Shown here one piece after another: positions 1 through 13,297 of a stretch of DNA of 64,000 nt. The stretch is from Onchocerca volvulus. Taxonomy: Eukaryota; Nematoda; Chromadorea; Rhabditida; Onchocercidae. The notes beneath the pieces are model-generated. The model made no database searches, was not told where the DNA came from, and was given only the letters and a program-made list of their open reading frames with translations. Both the position numbers and the translations under genes were made by a program. The stretch lies in the NCBI GenBank assembly GCA_000499405.2, contig HG738140.1:10071560-10135559 (forward strand), given 5' to 3'. Numbering within the stretch: the stretch's first letter is position 1; each line of letters opens with the position of its first letter.

Positions 1-3000
1 AGATAAATTAAAATTAGCAGACTAGTAAAATCACTTTTCTGACTGCAGCATTGAATATACCATTTATTCACGTTATTCGTCAAAGTTTCTTTTCATGAAG
101 CAATTCAAAGAAAGCTCAATGAAATGCTGAGTAACAGCTCACTTTTTTAAAAAATTTCTGACGAATTTCTGTTGTCAACGTTAATCTATGCATTTTATAA
201 AAGAACTTCATCCAAACAACATATCTTTATTATATTTATTCAAAGCCAAAAAACTTGTGTTAGTGCTTATTACAAAAATTTGTGTTGGTAGCTTATTATC
301 TAATATTAATAATAAAATGTATAATTTCTTGAGAAATGCAATGAATAAAAGTTTAAATCTGGAAGAAATGAAAAAAAAAGTATACCAGTTCGAATGCAGT
401 CAAGTGGATATACAGCTTGTCCAATAAATGGATCCATTTTGGGTCCCATAAAATCACCATCTTCAACGTACAAGCGAAGTAGAGCTATTTCTGGACAGTA
501 CACTTTGAAACTGAATTTTTCATTCCAAATAGGATTCAAGCCATTGGAAGCTGAACTTAAATTAAAAATTGAATTTGAAATCGGGATTTATAATTCAACA
601 AAATTATAATTTAAATGTTCTAAATTCAGATTTTTAAATTTGAATTCGAATTTTTTCGAAGCTTTTTTTTCCACATCTCAACGAAAAAACCAACCAATGG
701 CTCGTGTTCGAGTAATGGTTGAATCAGCCGGCAAACCGACAATTTCTACAGTAACAACTGGAGAACAGATACCTCGGTTTCTATCTTTTCTTGATAAGTG
801 CTGTCCTGCTATTACCTGAATAATTTTTAAAAATCCTGATTTTAGAGAAAATATCGGATTTTTTTTCACAGGAATCAACAATTCTTGATCCGCAAAAGAT
901 CGATTCTAAAATTAGATTAAATACTATTCAAAATCTTGACATTAAAAAAAAAAAGTTCCATAATTAGCAACTATAAAAAATCTGGTTTTATTGCAAATTT
1001 TAATATTCGAAAAATACCTTTTTCTGGGTGTTGAATGATGTCTCGCCTGATTAAGAAATTTAAAACCGATCGGTATAATAGCACCACAATTAAAAGCTTA
1101 CATGAACAGTAAGAATGATTGGACAAGAAGTGGACACTACTTCGGCAGCATCTGGAGAAAACATTTCATCAATCATATAGGATGGTTTCAGCACGTATCC
1201 ACATTGACCATTTGCCATAAATTTACCCTGATTCAATTGCATTGACTGCAAAAACATATGTTATACACTTTCATTCAACTTTATGCATCAAAATGAAATA
1301 AAGCAAAATAAATTTTCAAAATTTTCAACAATTCATGAACTAACGAGAAAATTGTAGTCGAAACTATATTCAAAGTTCTTATTAAAAAAATTGACAAGAT
1401 TCAGAATTCCATATCAACCCATTTTTTGAAAAAAGTAAACAAACTTCTCCAACGTTAAAAATCTAAAAAGCACGACAAATCTATAAAGGAATAAAAGTGA
1501 GCTACAAACTACTGAAATAAAATCTATTACAAAGACCAATCATTCTCTCATAAAACTTCACGTACCATTTTTTTAAATTGACTGCTATAATGGTAAAGAA
1601 AATTTAGAACATAATATGCCACGTGAAGAAATTATGAAAATGAAACAATAAAAAGAGCACTCACTTACTGCATCTCTTTAAGTATGTTATAAGAATATTA
1701 AACACCAACTCTGTCACCAGTTTGGTAATTCAGTGCAACCATATGGCATGCAGCATTCCACATCGGTACTGGATCATAATTCGTTGAAGTAACACGTGAA
1801 CCTTGCGGGTAAATGCGTGACAACTGGCGAGAATTAAACTGAACCAAACCTCGTCCCATCAATTTCTCAAATTTTGTTTCACTGAACGAGCACATCTCGT
1901 AAAAATTGCCTTGTGCTGCAAAATTTTTAGCAATTTCTACAGCGCTATACGAATTCACAACTTATTATTGGAATAAAATGACAAAAAGATTATTCAAGAA
2001 ATATATTTATTAAACAATAGTTATAGTTATATAATTCACTATATGATATGATGCTCAATATATTCCCAATTTTAGGTCATTTCTTCTTTAAAATTTTTTC
2101 TTATCAGTTCGTTTTTACTTTTAAATTTTGGGACAACTGACTGGAAAAACTATAATGCTATTCAACCTCCCTATCACATCAAATCACTGAAAGATGAACA
2201 AGATAACGATAATATACTTGCAAACTGTGAATTGAAAGGGACTGCCTGGCAGTAAACCACTAAATCAGATAATTCAGAAGCTATTCGTAAATTTTTCTCT
2301 CGTGTACGTATCAAGATATTGCGATCCGCAACTGTCCTTGTTAGCTCCAATAAGATATTTAACCAGTCTTCACGATCCTCATTTGAATTAGCTGCCAATA
2401 TGTATTCCTAAAAATATTGAACAAATAGCATTTCAAGACGAAATCAATTCATCTTTACTAAAATTAAAACATTAACTTTTAAGCAAACGCCATAGTGAAT
2501 AATAAAATTAGTATACGCTTGGATTCCAATGCGCTGAAACACGTTTGATTTTGAATGCAAATGGTCGACCAGCAACTTCAAACGGTATCTCTTCAACCAA
2601 AGAATCAGCCAAATCGATAGTTGCATATAAGCCCAATTCATTCTAGAAAACTTGCTATATGTAACTATTGAAATTGCCAAATCAGTGAATAAAAATAACC
2701 AAGATTTAGAGAAAGTCTTGAATTTCATTTGCTAAAAAGGTGCATTTTTTCAAAGCTCTAATGACAGACATACCGTTTGATTATCTGAAGTTTCTAGCTC
2801 AACAACGCATCGAGATGGAAAGAAACCTGAATGACTGCCATATTTACCACGCCAGCTATAACATAAAGCTAAAGCAGATTTCAAATTTGAATTCTTTAGT
2901 CTCAAAATCTTTTTCGGAATATAAAATAGTTTAAAAGTAAAATTTTCAAACATCACAAGGTGAGTTTTCATTAAAGAAATTTTTACCAGTCGCCATCCTT

Positions 3001-6000
3001 CCTCAACACATTTATTACTGCATTTGCAGGGAAAGAAAGTTCGTTAGGAAGAGATCCATTGTACGCCTCGATAGCTCGAACCAATACCTGAACTCAATTG
3101 ATGAATTATAATCTAAGGTAGATTATGTTGTTTCAGCTATAGCACAACAAAAATATATTAGTATAATACAAATTATCTGAAAAAATTAATATAAAGTGAA
3201 AATTGAAATATGAATCAGACAGATCTACCTTCCATTTGCTCAACAGTACTTTCCACACATGCGATTTTATGAACAAAAAGATAAAATTTGTAAGGAAATA
3301 TACTAGCACTACTAACGAACTGTTTTAATTAAATGTTTCCAAATATATGAACTTTTACAATTGCCTCTATCGGTAGTTCCTTAACAGTCATTTTCAGTAT
3401 TGTGCGATACTGACCGCTTCACTAACTTCTGAGCTACATTCGTGACTAAAAAATGCTTCAATCGAGTATCTCGCCCAATTTAAAATCTAGTGATTTCTCA
3501 GATAATTCTTTATTCCATGAATAAAGCTCCCTTCCTATGCCATGAATTGAGAATATTGAGAATTAATCAAGGGAACTCAGTAAAAATGACAGATTCGCAA
3601 GCAACTTTGAAAAAAAGTTTTTGTTCATTAAATAAAATCAATTTCATTACCTCTTTATCAATATCCTTGAGTTCCATGTAACAACCAGGTGCCCGATCAA
3701 TGCTAAACCATGCATCTGTATAATCAGTAACAGTATTTTCGCCTACGGGATATTTCAGACATATTCCACGAACGAATTCTCTTGTTGAATAATATTCAAC
3801 TATTTGATTCAAATTTTCGAAGATTGTCTGATTGACAACAAAAATTCGACCATCCCGTTTCAAACGATAATGCCATATTTCACCATCAACTCTGTGAATG
3901 CAACACCATTCCATGACTTTTAATTTCATTAAATAGTGCAGTCATAGCGATTTCCTTCAAGGCAATACAAAAAAGCAAAAGCACTTTACGATGAATAAAT
4001 TGAAGATCGAAATGATGCATACCTCAGAGAAAGCACAAAAACGTTTTTATCACTAGAACTAAAGCGCAGCAAAAAAGCTCCATCTTGCCGAACTGTGTTC
4101 AGCAGTTTTTCGGCACGATTTCTGTCTGTTTTCCCACAGAACCATCTGAACAATAAACATAACGTCTCTTCTCATGTTTCTGAGTTATATGATTCCTTCA
4201 ATTTGTAAAAGTTTCATTTCTCAAAGTTGGTTCTTCTTCGTCGCTTTTTGTTCCCTTGAGTATATAAAAAACTTTCACAGCAATCAATACCGAAATATAA
4301 TTTAGTACTTCAAATGACACTGTTCTTCATTGACTGATATTTATACTCACAATATAGAAATGTGATATATAAATATAAAAAATAAAAAATTCGAAGTAGT
4401 TCAAAAATCCTCATACTTTTAATTCAAAACTCACATCATTCCGAGATGAGAACAAGGCTGTGGACATGGAATGAGCAGTGTTGTGCTGAAATTCGGTGTC
4501 CTTAATTTTTCCTTCGTATAGTGCAATATAAGTTCATAAAGTGTATCCATTTGTTTATTTTCCAAAAAATAATACTTTCTTTCGCCTTTCACCATTCTGG
4601 TGCGTATTCGACAATGATGCACTTTCTCATTATGCCTAAAATTGGCATGAATTATATTTTTTATTCAACTTGAGTTGAATAAAAAATCATTCACCATTAT
4701 GCTGCATATTCGACAGTAATGTACTTTCCCATTATATCTAAAACTGACATGACTTATATCATTTTCATTTGATTTGAATTAATTAAAAACATGCGAACCA
4801 AAGTTTTTAGCTTTATCTCATTAATGTCAACAATCCCGCACTAATTCTTAAGAAAGGTTTCAGCAACAACTGAAGAAAAACACTGTGTTTCATCTAGTTT
4901 TGAAAGATCCTTACAAAAATGACAAGGAGTAATCGCCAATGAAAATAGTCGAATGGCGAACCAAAAAAAGACCATTGCCTTTATCTTTGTGTTCCAAAAG
5001 ACGCATTGTTGCCATATTCCGATCTGTTTTACCATGAAACCATTCTTCTGTAATATGCATTTCTTCCGGAAGAACACCAAGACTTGTCAAATTTGTCAAA
5101 GCATCCTGTAATGGAAATTTTGAATAGAAAGAATGCCTAAAACAAATTACTGCATGATTTTAAACACTCGAAGAATGAAAGATAATAGTTCAAAAAATCA
5201 CCTGATTTTCATCATCCGGTGCGTTTCCGAATGAATCCTGACATCTTAAAATCTCCTGATTATTGATATTATTTTCGCACTGTTCAAGCATATAACATAA
5301 ACGATCCGGAAACAATATAAATAAATGAGTTGTCCATTCCTAAATTATTAACCGTTCAAATTTGCGATTTATAAAAATCAAATCCACGCTTAAAAGAACA
5401 TGAAATCATTACAGTAAATGTTCTAATATTTTGAATTTACGGGTATTCAATAACTCTTTCTAAAAAATTTGAAAAATTTGAAAAAAAAAGATTAAATAAA
5501 TAATATTTTCATATATAAAAATGCGTAACCTACATCGCTTATTGCGTTTTTTAACGACAAAATTCCTCGCCGAATAAAATTCAACGAAAGTAAGTCCTGC
5601 TCTTGGTCTGAAAAAATTAAGAAACTGAACCAACTTCGAATCTTTCCAACAAATTTTGAAGTTCTTGCAAAAATTTCAAAATCAGTTTAAGATCCCAAAT
5701 GTTCAGCCCAAAACATTGACACTTAACTTCATTCGTTTAGTCAAAATATAGAAAATTAATTAGATTACTTTCGGCAACGAAAGATAAATTATCCCAATGA
5801 AGTGTATATAGATCTACGAGAAAGAAGTGTTATAAATGGAACCATTCCTGAACCTATTTGTATATAAAAATTGAATTTTTGACCTTTCAAATAGTTTTAA
5901 TCTTTTAAGAGTAAGATGAGCATAGAAGATGAATTCTTTTCGATTTCTATCAAAGCATGAGCATGATTAAGAGCAACTATACAGAATTAAACTGCAAAAA

Positions 6001-9000
6001 TGCTAAAGCATGCCACTGAAAGCTTTAAAGCAAGTTGAAAAAATTCACCCTCATCAATTTGCTGTGAGGCGATATCTTCACTTTCAGTCGGCAACTTCTT
6101 ATGTTTTAGGATAATTTTTCGCTTCAGTGCTGCCGGAGATGGTAAACAAGTTTCTTCACGACTAACAGGAGTTGTGAGTAAATAATCGCCAAGAATTTCT
6201 CTAATTTCACGAGCAAGCAAGCGTTGCACCGGTACCGAACAATTGTTTTCGATCGAAAGAATCACTGGAAACCTAAATTCATTTACCTGTGGTTTTTAAG
6301 CATTATTTTTAAATAATATGACAAATATGTGGCACTGATTTTAATCGATATAAATCAATGTCTTACCATTCTTAAAGGAACATCATAGATATAAAAGCTT
6401 AGATATTTCAAAATGTTAAGGTAGTACTGAAAAATATGTTAGAAATACCTTCAGTGTTTTTACATGATTTAACATCACTTATCTGTAAAACTTACTCGCT
6501 ATTAATAAAAGCGTAATGGCGAATAGTGTAAAGTACATCACGCAAATTGATTTTAGTAGTCATAGTGTAACCATGGTAAATAACAATATCTTCTATTTCA
6601 CCTGAACTTCTCTTTTGTCCATCCCAGCAATCAACTGAAAATATGATGTATAACCGAAAACCATTTAAATGTTATACAATTAATTATTTTAATTCACTGG
6701 TATTTTACTAATTACATTTCGATTTCCATTTGTTTTTAGATATTCCCTATTATAAATTAAGGAAGATCAAGTCTGATAATTCTCCTAACCGACATATTTT
6801 GCTCCTATCATCTATTTTTCTGGTCATCATATAATTAAAACAAACCCAAAATTTTATATTTTCCATAAGATATTTCATTTCATTTAATCAACCGGTAATT
6901 ATCAATAATAGTTAAATATAATAAAAACATACGTTCAACACATCTACAACCCATGAGTAAAGCTCGAGCATACGTATCCAAAGACGATTCACTCTTTAAT
7001 TGGTCACCAGTAAGATATCTAAATTTATTTTATTTATGTAAGCTTTTTTGCAGCATTCTGTATGAAAATTTCCTATATTAATTTACGATGAAATTAATTT
7101 CAATTCTCTATTCATAAAACAATAAGTCTTTTAGATTTAGCAAAAATATAACATTTACGTGTTGTGTGATGAAGCAATCCAATAGTGACTTAGTGGCCGA
7201 TTCATATCATGTATAACATTCTCGTTAACAGAATTCCATAGTGAATTTTCTCGAGAAAAGAGAAAGTCGCAAAACTACAAGCAATGTTCAACTTTTTTTG
7301 ACAAAAAAATTAATAAAACATTCGATAAAATTGATCCCTCTGAAGGAAAAAAGAAATTGAAATTATGGAATTATTATTATCATCAATTTCACCAGCAAAA
7401 TTATAAAAATCCGAAAAAAAACGTACTTCAGTAACGCTAAGAACTGGTTCAGGAACATTTCTATATGGATCCCATTCTCTCAGGAAACGCCTAAGAAAAT
7501 CGCTGGCTCTTTCGCGCAACATTCCTATTTCATCCTGAAAATTTTAGTTCTGTATTGTTGTGACGAAATGTGTATTGATATTTACGACATCAATGTCACA
7601 ATAAGTGAAGATTCAAAAACATAATCCATTAAAATGCAAAAAGATCATGTGTATCTTACAGTTAAAGCAAAAATGTTTATTATTATTTACATTTTGTTTA
7701 TCCTTGTGAAACCGAAAGAAATTGTTGAAGCTAACAACAGCCGCATCATCCGAATAAGCTGCAAAATGTTCTGCGAAAAGCTGCAAAAAACATGGAAATT
7801 TTTGAAACTATGATTAGAATCAAAAATTGTGATTAGAATCACAATAATCAATAAATTGTTCTATAATGTCAGGGAGATTCGATTTGATTTAATAAAGCCA
7901 AAGGAGCGGTATCAAGTAAACCCAATCAGCTTAGAATCGGCCATTTAAAAAAAAGGAAATTCTCAAAAAATCTTAAACAGTGAAGATAATTACAATGACA
8001 TTGAAAAGAAAAAGAATCTATGTGCGATGGACAAACAAGTAAACTGCTTGAAAAGTTAAAAAGACAAGTTTTGCAACTTACAGAATTAGCATGCAAAAGT
8101 TTGCGATAAGCATTTGCGAAAGTATCATAATACATTGTCTCCTGAAGCAAATGAAAAAACTGCGGTAGTAGTAAAGTGTACGAAGTTCAACAAAAATCAC
8201 TATAATTAAACTTTTTGCGGCTAAATCATCAGAAAATATGTTTCAATTTTAATAAATATATTTCCAAGTCAATTCATTGTAAATGATTTTAAGCACAGCT
8301 TCTCTGAAATAAAATAACTTGCCTCACAAATTTCTTGCAGATGTTTTGATTGTACTTTAAACTGCAAACTTATTTGTACGAATGGTTTCATATGTTTCAA
8401 AGCTATGCTGCAAACCGAATAAACATGATGATAATAATATGTAAAAACCTAATCTATTCAAAAGTAAAAATCATGAAGAAAAACTTATTTTAAACATGCT
8501 GGTGTAAAATACACTAAAAAAACTTTTTTAGCAGAATCTACTTTCACAAATGTTTTAATAATCTTTTCCCAAAGTCTTGACAGAACAAAAGCTTTAGTCA
8601 TCTTTTCTAATAATTTTAACAAAAGTAATCCTATTATTCCATAATCCTGTACAGTTATGGTTAACATCATCAGAAATGAATTACTTGCCTTCACATTTGA
8701 ATACTGCAACATGATTATCTGATGGGGATAGAAAAAGAATTACAAGTTTATTTTTCACATATGAACATTTAAAATTCGAATTTACCAAGGATTTTCAAGA
8801 GCATATCCAGCAATATTATAAAACTCTTTCCTGAGCCATCGTTCCGCAAGGAGTGCATGACAAGCAGAAATTGTATCGAGCATCAAATAGTGAACACCCT
8901 GATACCACATTCGACATAAATCTTCCGTCTCAACTAAAAAAATTCATCTTATTTTAATAAATCAAATAGCTATCAATCAAAAAAAAAACCAATCATATCA

Positions 9001-10239
9001 CGCATTTCTTTAAATGTGTTATCACAATAATTTGATGCCATTAAGTAATCTTTGTAACTAAAAATTTGTATACGTAATTATGTCAAATTGTCAACGCTTT
9101 ATGAAATTACTAAGAGGTAAATATTTTAAAATTAGTACTTTTCGTGTATTACAAAATGATAACAAAATGGCAACGTGTATTACAAAAAAAAAAAAAATCT
9201 CACACAACAAAATCCAATTTCGCAAATTGAAACTGGTCGCATAACTGAGAACTAATATTTTGGCTGCATCATACTGCTTGATTTCTTTGTCTTTTTCCCA
9301 CTTGTCACTGATTTTAATCTTCTTCAATTTAAAATCAAGTGTATGCACTTCCTTCACTATTCGCAAATCTAAGCGTAGCGTTTTACTAAAACTCTAAAAC
9401 GCAATGAAATTTAAATTTACAATAAAGCCAGTATTGAAGACAATATAAGTGATTTTTTTATTCTGCAAAATTAATTTCTTATTTATTCCACTAAATCTAT
9501 TGAGAATATCGGAGCTCTCAAGCAAAATTTCTTAGATCGTCTGGCTTTATTTTTCGCATTTTTATTTAATTCTATTTTCAATTTTTGCTAGCACCCTAAA
9601 TTAAGAATTTTTAAACTGCGAAAATACGAGGAATATGCAATAAGAGAGAATCGAAAAAACAGACCCGTGAAACATAAAAAAAATCCTCAACTGAATATCT
9701 TTAACCTTGTCAGAATTATCCAGTCTTGACAAAAACAGCTGTCTCGTTTCACGGTTATATGTAAGTTTTTTATGTATAGGATCTCGTCGCTTCAGCAATA
9801 GAAGTTTATAAACATTGTGACCTGAAAAAAGAAAGATTCACTACAAACTGTTAAATAAAATGCTGCCTTAAAAAAAATGCATCTATGCATAAATGCTTAA
9901 AAAAATGAATACATAGCATCTTGAAAATTTTCTAATATAAGCAAGATTAATAACAAAATGGGCGTATGCAAACTAAATATATCTTTAATCTTGCAAACTG
10001 CCTCATCAAAAACTGCTCTTCAAAATCTACAGTGTTGGTATTATTAGTAGCATTAACAAAGTATCATTTCGTCATCTCGTTAATAAATTAAATACATCAC
10101 TATCGTAAGAAGCTATTTATGGGAACGATATATTTAATTTAGTCTATCATTAAAATTTTCATTTCATTCCTTGTTTTATAGGACAAGAAAGATTACCCAT
10201 TTCCATTGCATGAAGCACTTTTTCCATTTCAAATTCCAT
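1..10239 (-). CDS. plc-3: Phospholipase C-gamma (3' end beyond window)
   Basis: Multi-exon gene encoding the SH2-containing phosphoinositide phospholipase C, which cleaves PIP2 to IP3 and diacylglycerol at the plasma membrane downstream of tyrosine kinases. The first exon (10239-10197) opens [15 protein letters not shown] and joins in phase to 9821 ([14 protein letters not shown]), matching the N-terminal PH domain of the family. EF-hand-like sequence lies near 7310-7520. The X catalytic box follows: [11 protein letters not shown] near 7170-7230, YLTGDQ and GCRCVELDCWDG near 6630-7020, and the second catalytic His in VIYHGYT near 6570. Next come SH2-N (about 4430-5100), SH2-C (3690-3930), SH3 ([16 protein letters not shown], 2990-3090), the split-PH C-half (2170-2640), the Y box (1090-1960) and C2 (386-880). 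The last exon seen ends at a GT at 385, so the final residues lie to the left. C. elegans plc-3 is the expected orthologue (inference). Confidence 0.95.
4590..4785. repeat. Decayed tandem duplication at a PLC-gamma SH2 exon edge, with perfect palindrome
   Basis: About 90 bp starting near 4591 (caccattctggtgcgtattc) recurs, diverged, from about 4692 (caccattatgctgcatattc). Copy 1 contains the start of the SH2-N exon ending at 4622; copy 2 is intronic and no longer has the exon's reading frame. Between them lies a perfect inverted repeat with 15-bp arms, 4656-4670 and 4673-4687, and a 2-bp spacer. Confidence 0.7.
6480..7235 (-). other. plc-3: PLC-gamma catalytic X-box exons
   Basis: Three neighbouring exons carry the active site. 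The first ends in SSHNT with the catalytic His. The second reads YLTGDQ...MGCRCVELDCWDG, with the Ca-binding Asn/Glu/Asp region. The third contains [16 protein letters not shown] with the second catalytic His. All key residues of an active PI-PLC are present, so the enzyme is predicted to be catalytically competent. Confidence 0.9.
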
Positions 10240-10863
10240 TGAGCGTGATGCTGTAAGAGAACTAGTTGTAAACAATGATGAAGATAAAACTGAATGTTGA
10301 GGTAAAAATACCGAATCTGCTGAGAGAATACATTTCAGCCTCTTCCCAAGAACATGCCTTCCAATATTATAAGTGAATATTTATTTCACATTTCAGTCTG
10401 AAATAAATTCAAGTTAAAAAAGTTTTAAGGATGAAACAAGACATTTCGAACATATTCCATTTCTAAACTTTGAATTTATGATTCGCACTATGATTTATCA
10501 CAATTACCCATTATTTTAAGCTAAGGAAAAGCAAATGTCACTGAAGATGAATAACTTTATGACAAGAAATTCAGATTTTGTCGAAAATCAGACTTATGAA
10601 GAATAAATCTCGTTCCATCGACTATTCAAGTCGATGATGTTTCATGAATACTGATTCCAATTTTTCAATAAGGTTAACAAAATGGAAACTTAATTAAAAA
10701 ACGTCTCTCGGTAAATAAGTGACGAAGCTCCTAAAATTTCCTTATTCCTTCCTTACGTGAAGTAATCTGCTGAATAGTCCTGTAACTATAAAAAATTTAT
10801 ATAAGAATTCTTTAAATAAAGTAGCATAACATTTACTATTCATTCCAATTCGAACTTGATAAC
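10240..10863. promoter_or_regulatory. Upstream region of PLC-gamma start
   Basis: There is no convincing gene here. On the minus strand the start exon stays open upstream of its ATG back to a stop at about 10381. It contains two good acceptors (ttctcttacag near 10252 and gtattctctcag near 10321). The ATG at 10239 could therefore be preceded by a trans-spliced leader or by an upstream exon. The rest is AT-rich and featureless. Confidence 0.35.
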
Positions 10864-11640
10864 TTATTCTCGCAGATTGCTTGTCAAAATACTAGCCAAT
10901 TTACAGACAAACATATACTCCAAAAATAAACTAATGAAATTAATTGAGTGCAAATAATGAGTTGAAATTTTGAAGAATGCATAAAATTCTACATGAAAAT
11001 TTGAAGCAAAAAATATAACAGCAGACATAATGAAACAGCTCGCAAAAAGATTATAAATGAAATTTGAAATCTTTTCTTGCTGTAAAGTAATTGAAAATAA
11101 TATAATGATAATCATGAAATCTAACTAAGGCTTACCTGGATCGACAAATTCAAATTATTCAAATTATTCAGCTTACTATGATAAATTCTTTCGCAAATAG
11201 CGATAACTGAGAAAAAAATACAACTACCAACCGACTATCAAGAATTTACTGCACGAAACTTAATAAAATCTATTACATCATCAGACTGTGATTATTTACA
11301 GTGATCAAAATATTGCTAAGATTTTTTCATCCTACATTTCCAATTTTTTTAAATTTCCGTTATGATTCACTTCAACAATTTCATACCGATTTGGAAAAAA
11401 ATAACTGCAATTGATAAATGTAATTAGCATGGGTGGTAAAGAATTACTCAGAACTGCAGTTAAATCATAAACATAGAATCATATCATATAATAATGTTTT
11501 AAATGTTATCGACTGACACAAGCGGAATCCTTTAATCAGAAATATTGATACCTTATTCAATTGTACAGGAATTTTCCAAATCCTCAAAATCTTCATGTCA
11601 CCATCAAATGTTATACCAAAGCAGCAAAATTTGCTGAAAT
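10864..11640 (-). CDS. Putative minus-strand gene, exon cluster of unknown function
   Basis: Two adjacent exons fit well. About 11201-11131 runs from a ttttttctcag acceptor to a CAG|GTAAGC donor and reads IAICERIYHSKLNNLNNL. It joins in phase 0 to 11066-10864 (acceptor ttactttacag), which reads QEKISNFIYNLFASCFIM, continues with a hydrophobic stretch and ends in TSNLRE and a stop. A further exon-like segment at about 11647-11536 (acceptor tttgtaacag, donor AATAAG|GTATCA) reads KTVQDLDFSKFCCFGITF onward, but its phase does not join the next exon directly, so an exon is missing or it belongs elsewhere. The C-terminal part looks membrane-associated. I do not recognise the family. It could also be an N-terminal extension of the neighbouring gene or a chance open frame. 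Confidence 0.3.
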
Positions 11641-11837
11641 CTAAATCTTGCACAGTTTTCCTGTTACAAAGAACTTCCAAAGATGTAATATTTTAACTTT
11701 TGAAAAGTTACGATACGAAGAAACTTGGAAATAAAGGAAATTCCTTAGCAAGCCTATATAATCTATCTAATTTAAAACTTAAACTGATGACTCAAATCAG
11801 TAACCTATGTTTACATTAACACTTTCCATTTGTCTAA

Positions 11838-12303
11838 TTTATTAGTTTCAAATATATATCCTAACTTATAAAAATACTTTTCTATTCTCAATTTTTGATT
11901 TCTTTATTGCAGTCAATCAATATGTCTTAAGCAGCCAAGCAAAACCTTAAAATATGAATTACTCGGAAAAGCAACAACTATTATATAAATTAAGCCATCA
12001 TTCGAATTATTTGCAAATTCACTGATTACTTAAAAAAGAAAAAATGACTGTAACTGTTACCAATTAATATGATAGTAGTATTCGTAGAAATTACAATCAA
12101 AAAAACTTTTTTAAATAACCAAATTCGTTTCCTTTCAATCATGAGAATTTCAAAAACAGCAGATAAAGAAATTCAAAAAAATTTATTTCAAAATCAGAAA
12201 AAAAATGATCAAGACAACATCATACAATTAATCATTCAATTAAAAATACAACGAATTTATTAATTCCAAATACATATCCTAACTTATAAAAATATTTTTT
12301 TAC
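11838..12303. repeat. Pair of ~44-bp direct repeats
   Basis: Positions 11838-11880 and 12257-12300 share the core atatcctaacttataaaaat with similar flanks (tttattagtttcaaatat versus tttattaattccaaatac). They are about 420 bp apart in AT-rich DNA. The sequence between them holds a weak plus-strand frame (12069-12263, Lys/Ile/Gln-rich) that I do not treat as a gene. Confidence 0.6.
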
Positions 12304-12548
12304 GATGAATGCTATTGTAAGTGAAAATTATTAGGTATTAAAAAAAATTACGGAAATGTAAAATGAGGATTGATACACAGTTCTTCGCAAATATTAACAG
12401 ATTTTACAGAAGACGTATATTCAAAGAAGCAATTTTTCATGCATCAGGAAATTCTACGGACGTGGAACAGATCTTATCACGTAACTGATTTCTCCCGATA
12501 GAAGTTTCAGAAATCTTATCCATCCAACAATTAATCGATTTTCTCTTT

Positions 12549-13016
12549 ATGACAAAGACTGCTATAAATCAAAGAACGAGAAAATTACTCCATCGATCTC
12601 TCAGCCCAACCCGTAAACATGTATGGGTAGAAAGTGAAAGAAAAATTCAACAGAATGAAAGGAAAACAAAAGTAATCAAACAACCAACCATTCCCATCTT
12701 CTCCCATTCACCTCGGACGTTCCCCCACAATATCAAAATCACTGATAATATCGAGAGCCGGTTGTCGTCGCAAGAATCGAATAAATTCGAAAATGCGTAT
12801 ACAACGCAGCGATCGGTGTGGCGGAAAGAAACGCATGAGTGGACAGTGTCCAAGCAAAAATGAGTGAGTTGTAATAGTAATTACGCCAGTATTCCTTGGA
12901 ATTCCCGGAAAAAGTCGCAGTGAGATTGTGACTCCTTTTATATTGCTTGAATATTGCGGGGAAAATACAGAAAATTTTTTTAATTCACTATCGGCCATTA
13001 ATAACTCCTTGTTCAT
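12549..13016. promoter_or_regulatory. GC-richer island, possible distal 5' exon
   Basis: This stretch is clearly richer in G+C than its surroundings and is open on both strands (plus 12549-12863; minus 13016-12708). On the minus strand a strong donor, CGTCCGAG|GTGAAT, lies near 12712. A 5' non-coding or alternative first exon of the PLC-gamma transcription unit, or a promoter island, would explain both the composition and the donor. None of the translated frames resembles a known domain. Confidence 0.3.
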
Positions 13017-13098
13017 AAATTCTTCGAACTATTCCAAAAATACTCTTTCAAACTCCAGTATTTCCAAGTATCCATCCTGGTATCGGGAAACTGTTGAT

Positions 13099-13179
13099 GG
13101 ATTCTGGATAGAACCAACATTGTACGGATTCTGGATAGGACTGGCATTGTACGGATTCTGGATAGAATTGACATTATTA
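13099..13179 (+). repeat. Three tandem 27-bp repeats (9-codon period)
   Basis: Units start at 13099, 13126 and 13153, each opening ggattctggatag. The plus-strand frame 12928-13224 stays open through them and reads GFWIEPTLY, GFWIGLALY, GFWIELTLL. A period divisible by three and conserved residues hint at coding, but no splice or start context supports a gene. Confidence 0.75.
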
Positions 13180-13297
13180 CAACTTGTCATTTTCAAAAAT
13201 CTCTGCTATATTTATGAAGATTGAATATGCATTGATGTGGAAGATATAATGAAACATTGTTTGAAATTGAGCAAACTGTGATTTTTTTACTTGAGAT

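Noticed and set aside
9601..10240. Possibility that the first exons belong to a gene other than PLC-gamma
   Set aside because: VLHAMEMG joined in phase to [14 protein letters not shown] and ETRQLFLSR matches the N-terminal PH domain of PLC-gamma proteins, so they belong together.
12549..12863. 104-codon plus-strand ORF
   Set aside because: There is no splice context or recognisable domain, and the opposite strand is also open through the same island, so composition alone explains the open frames.
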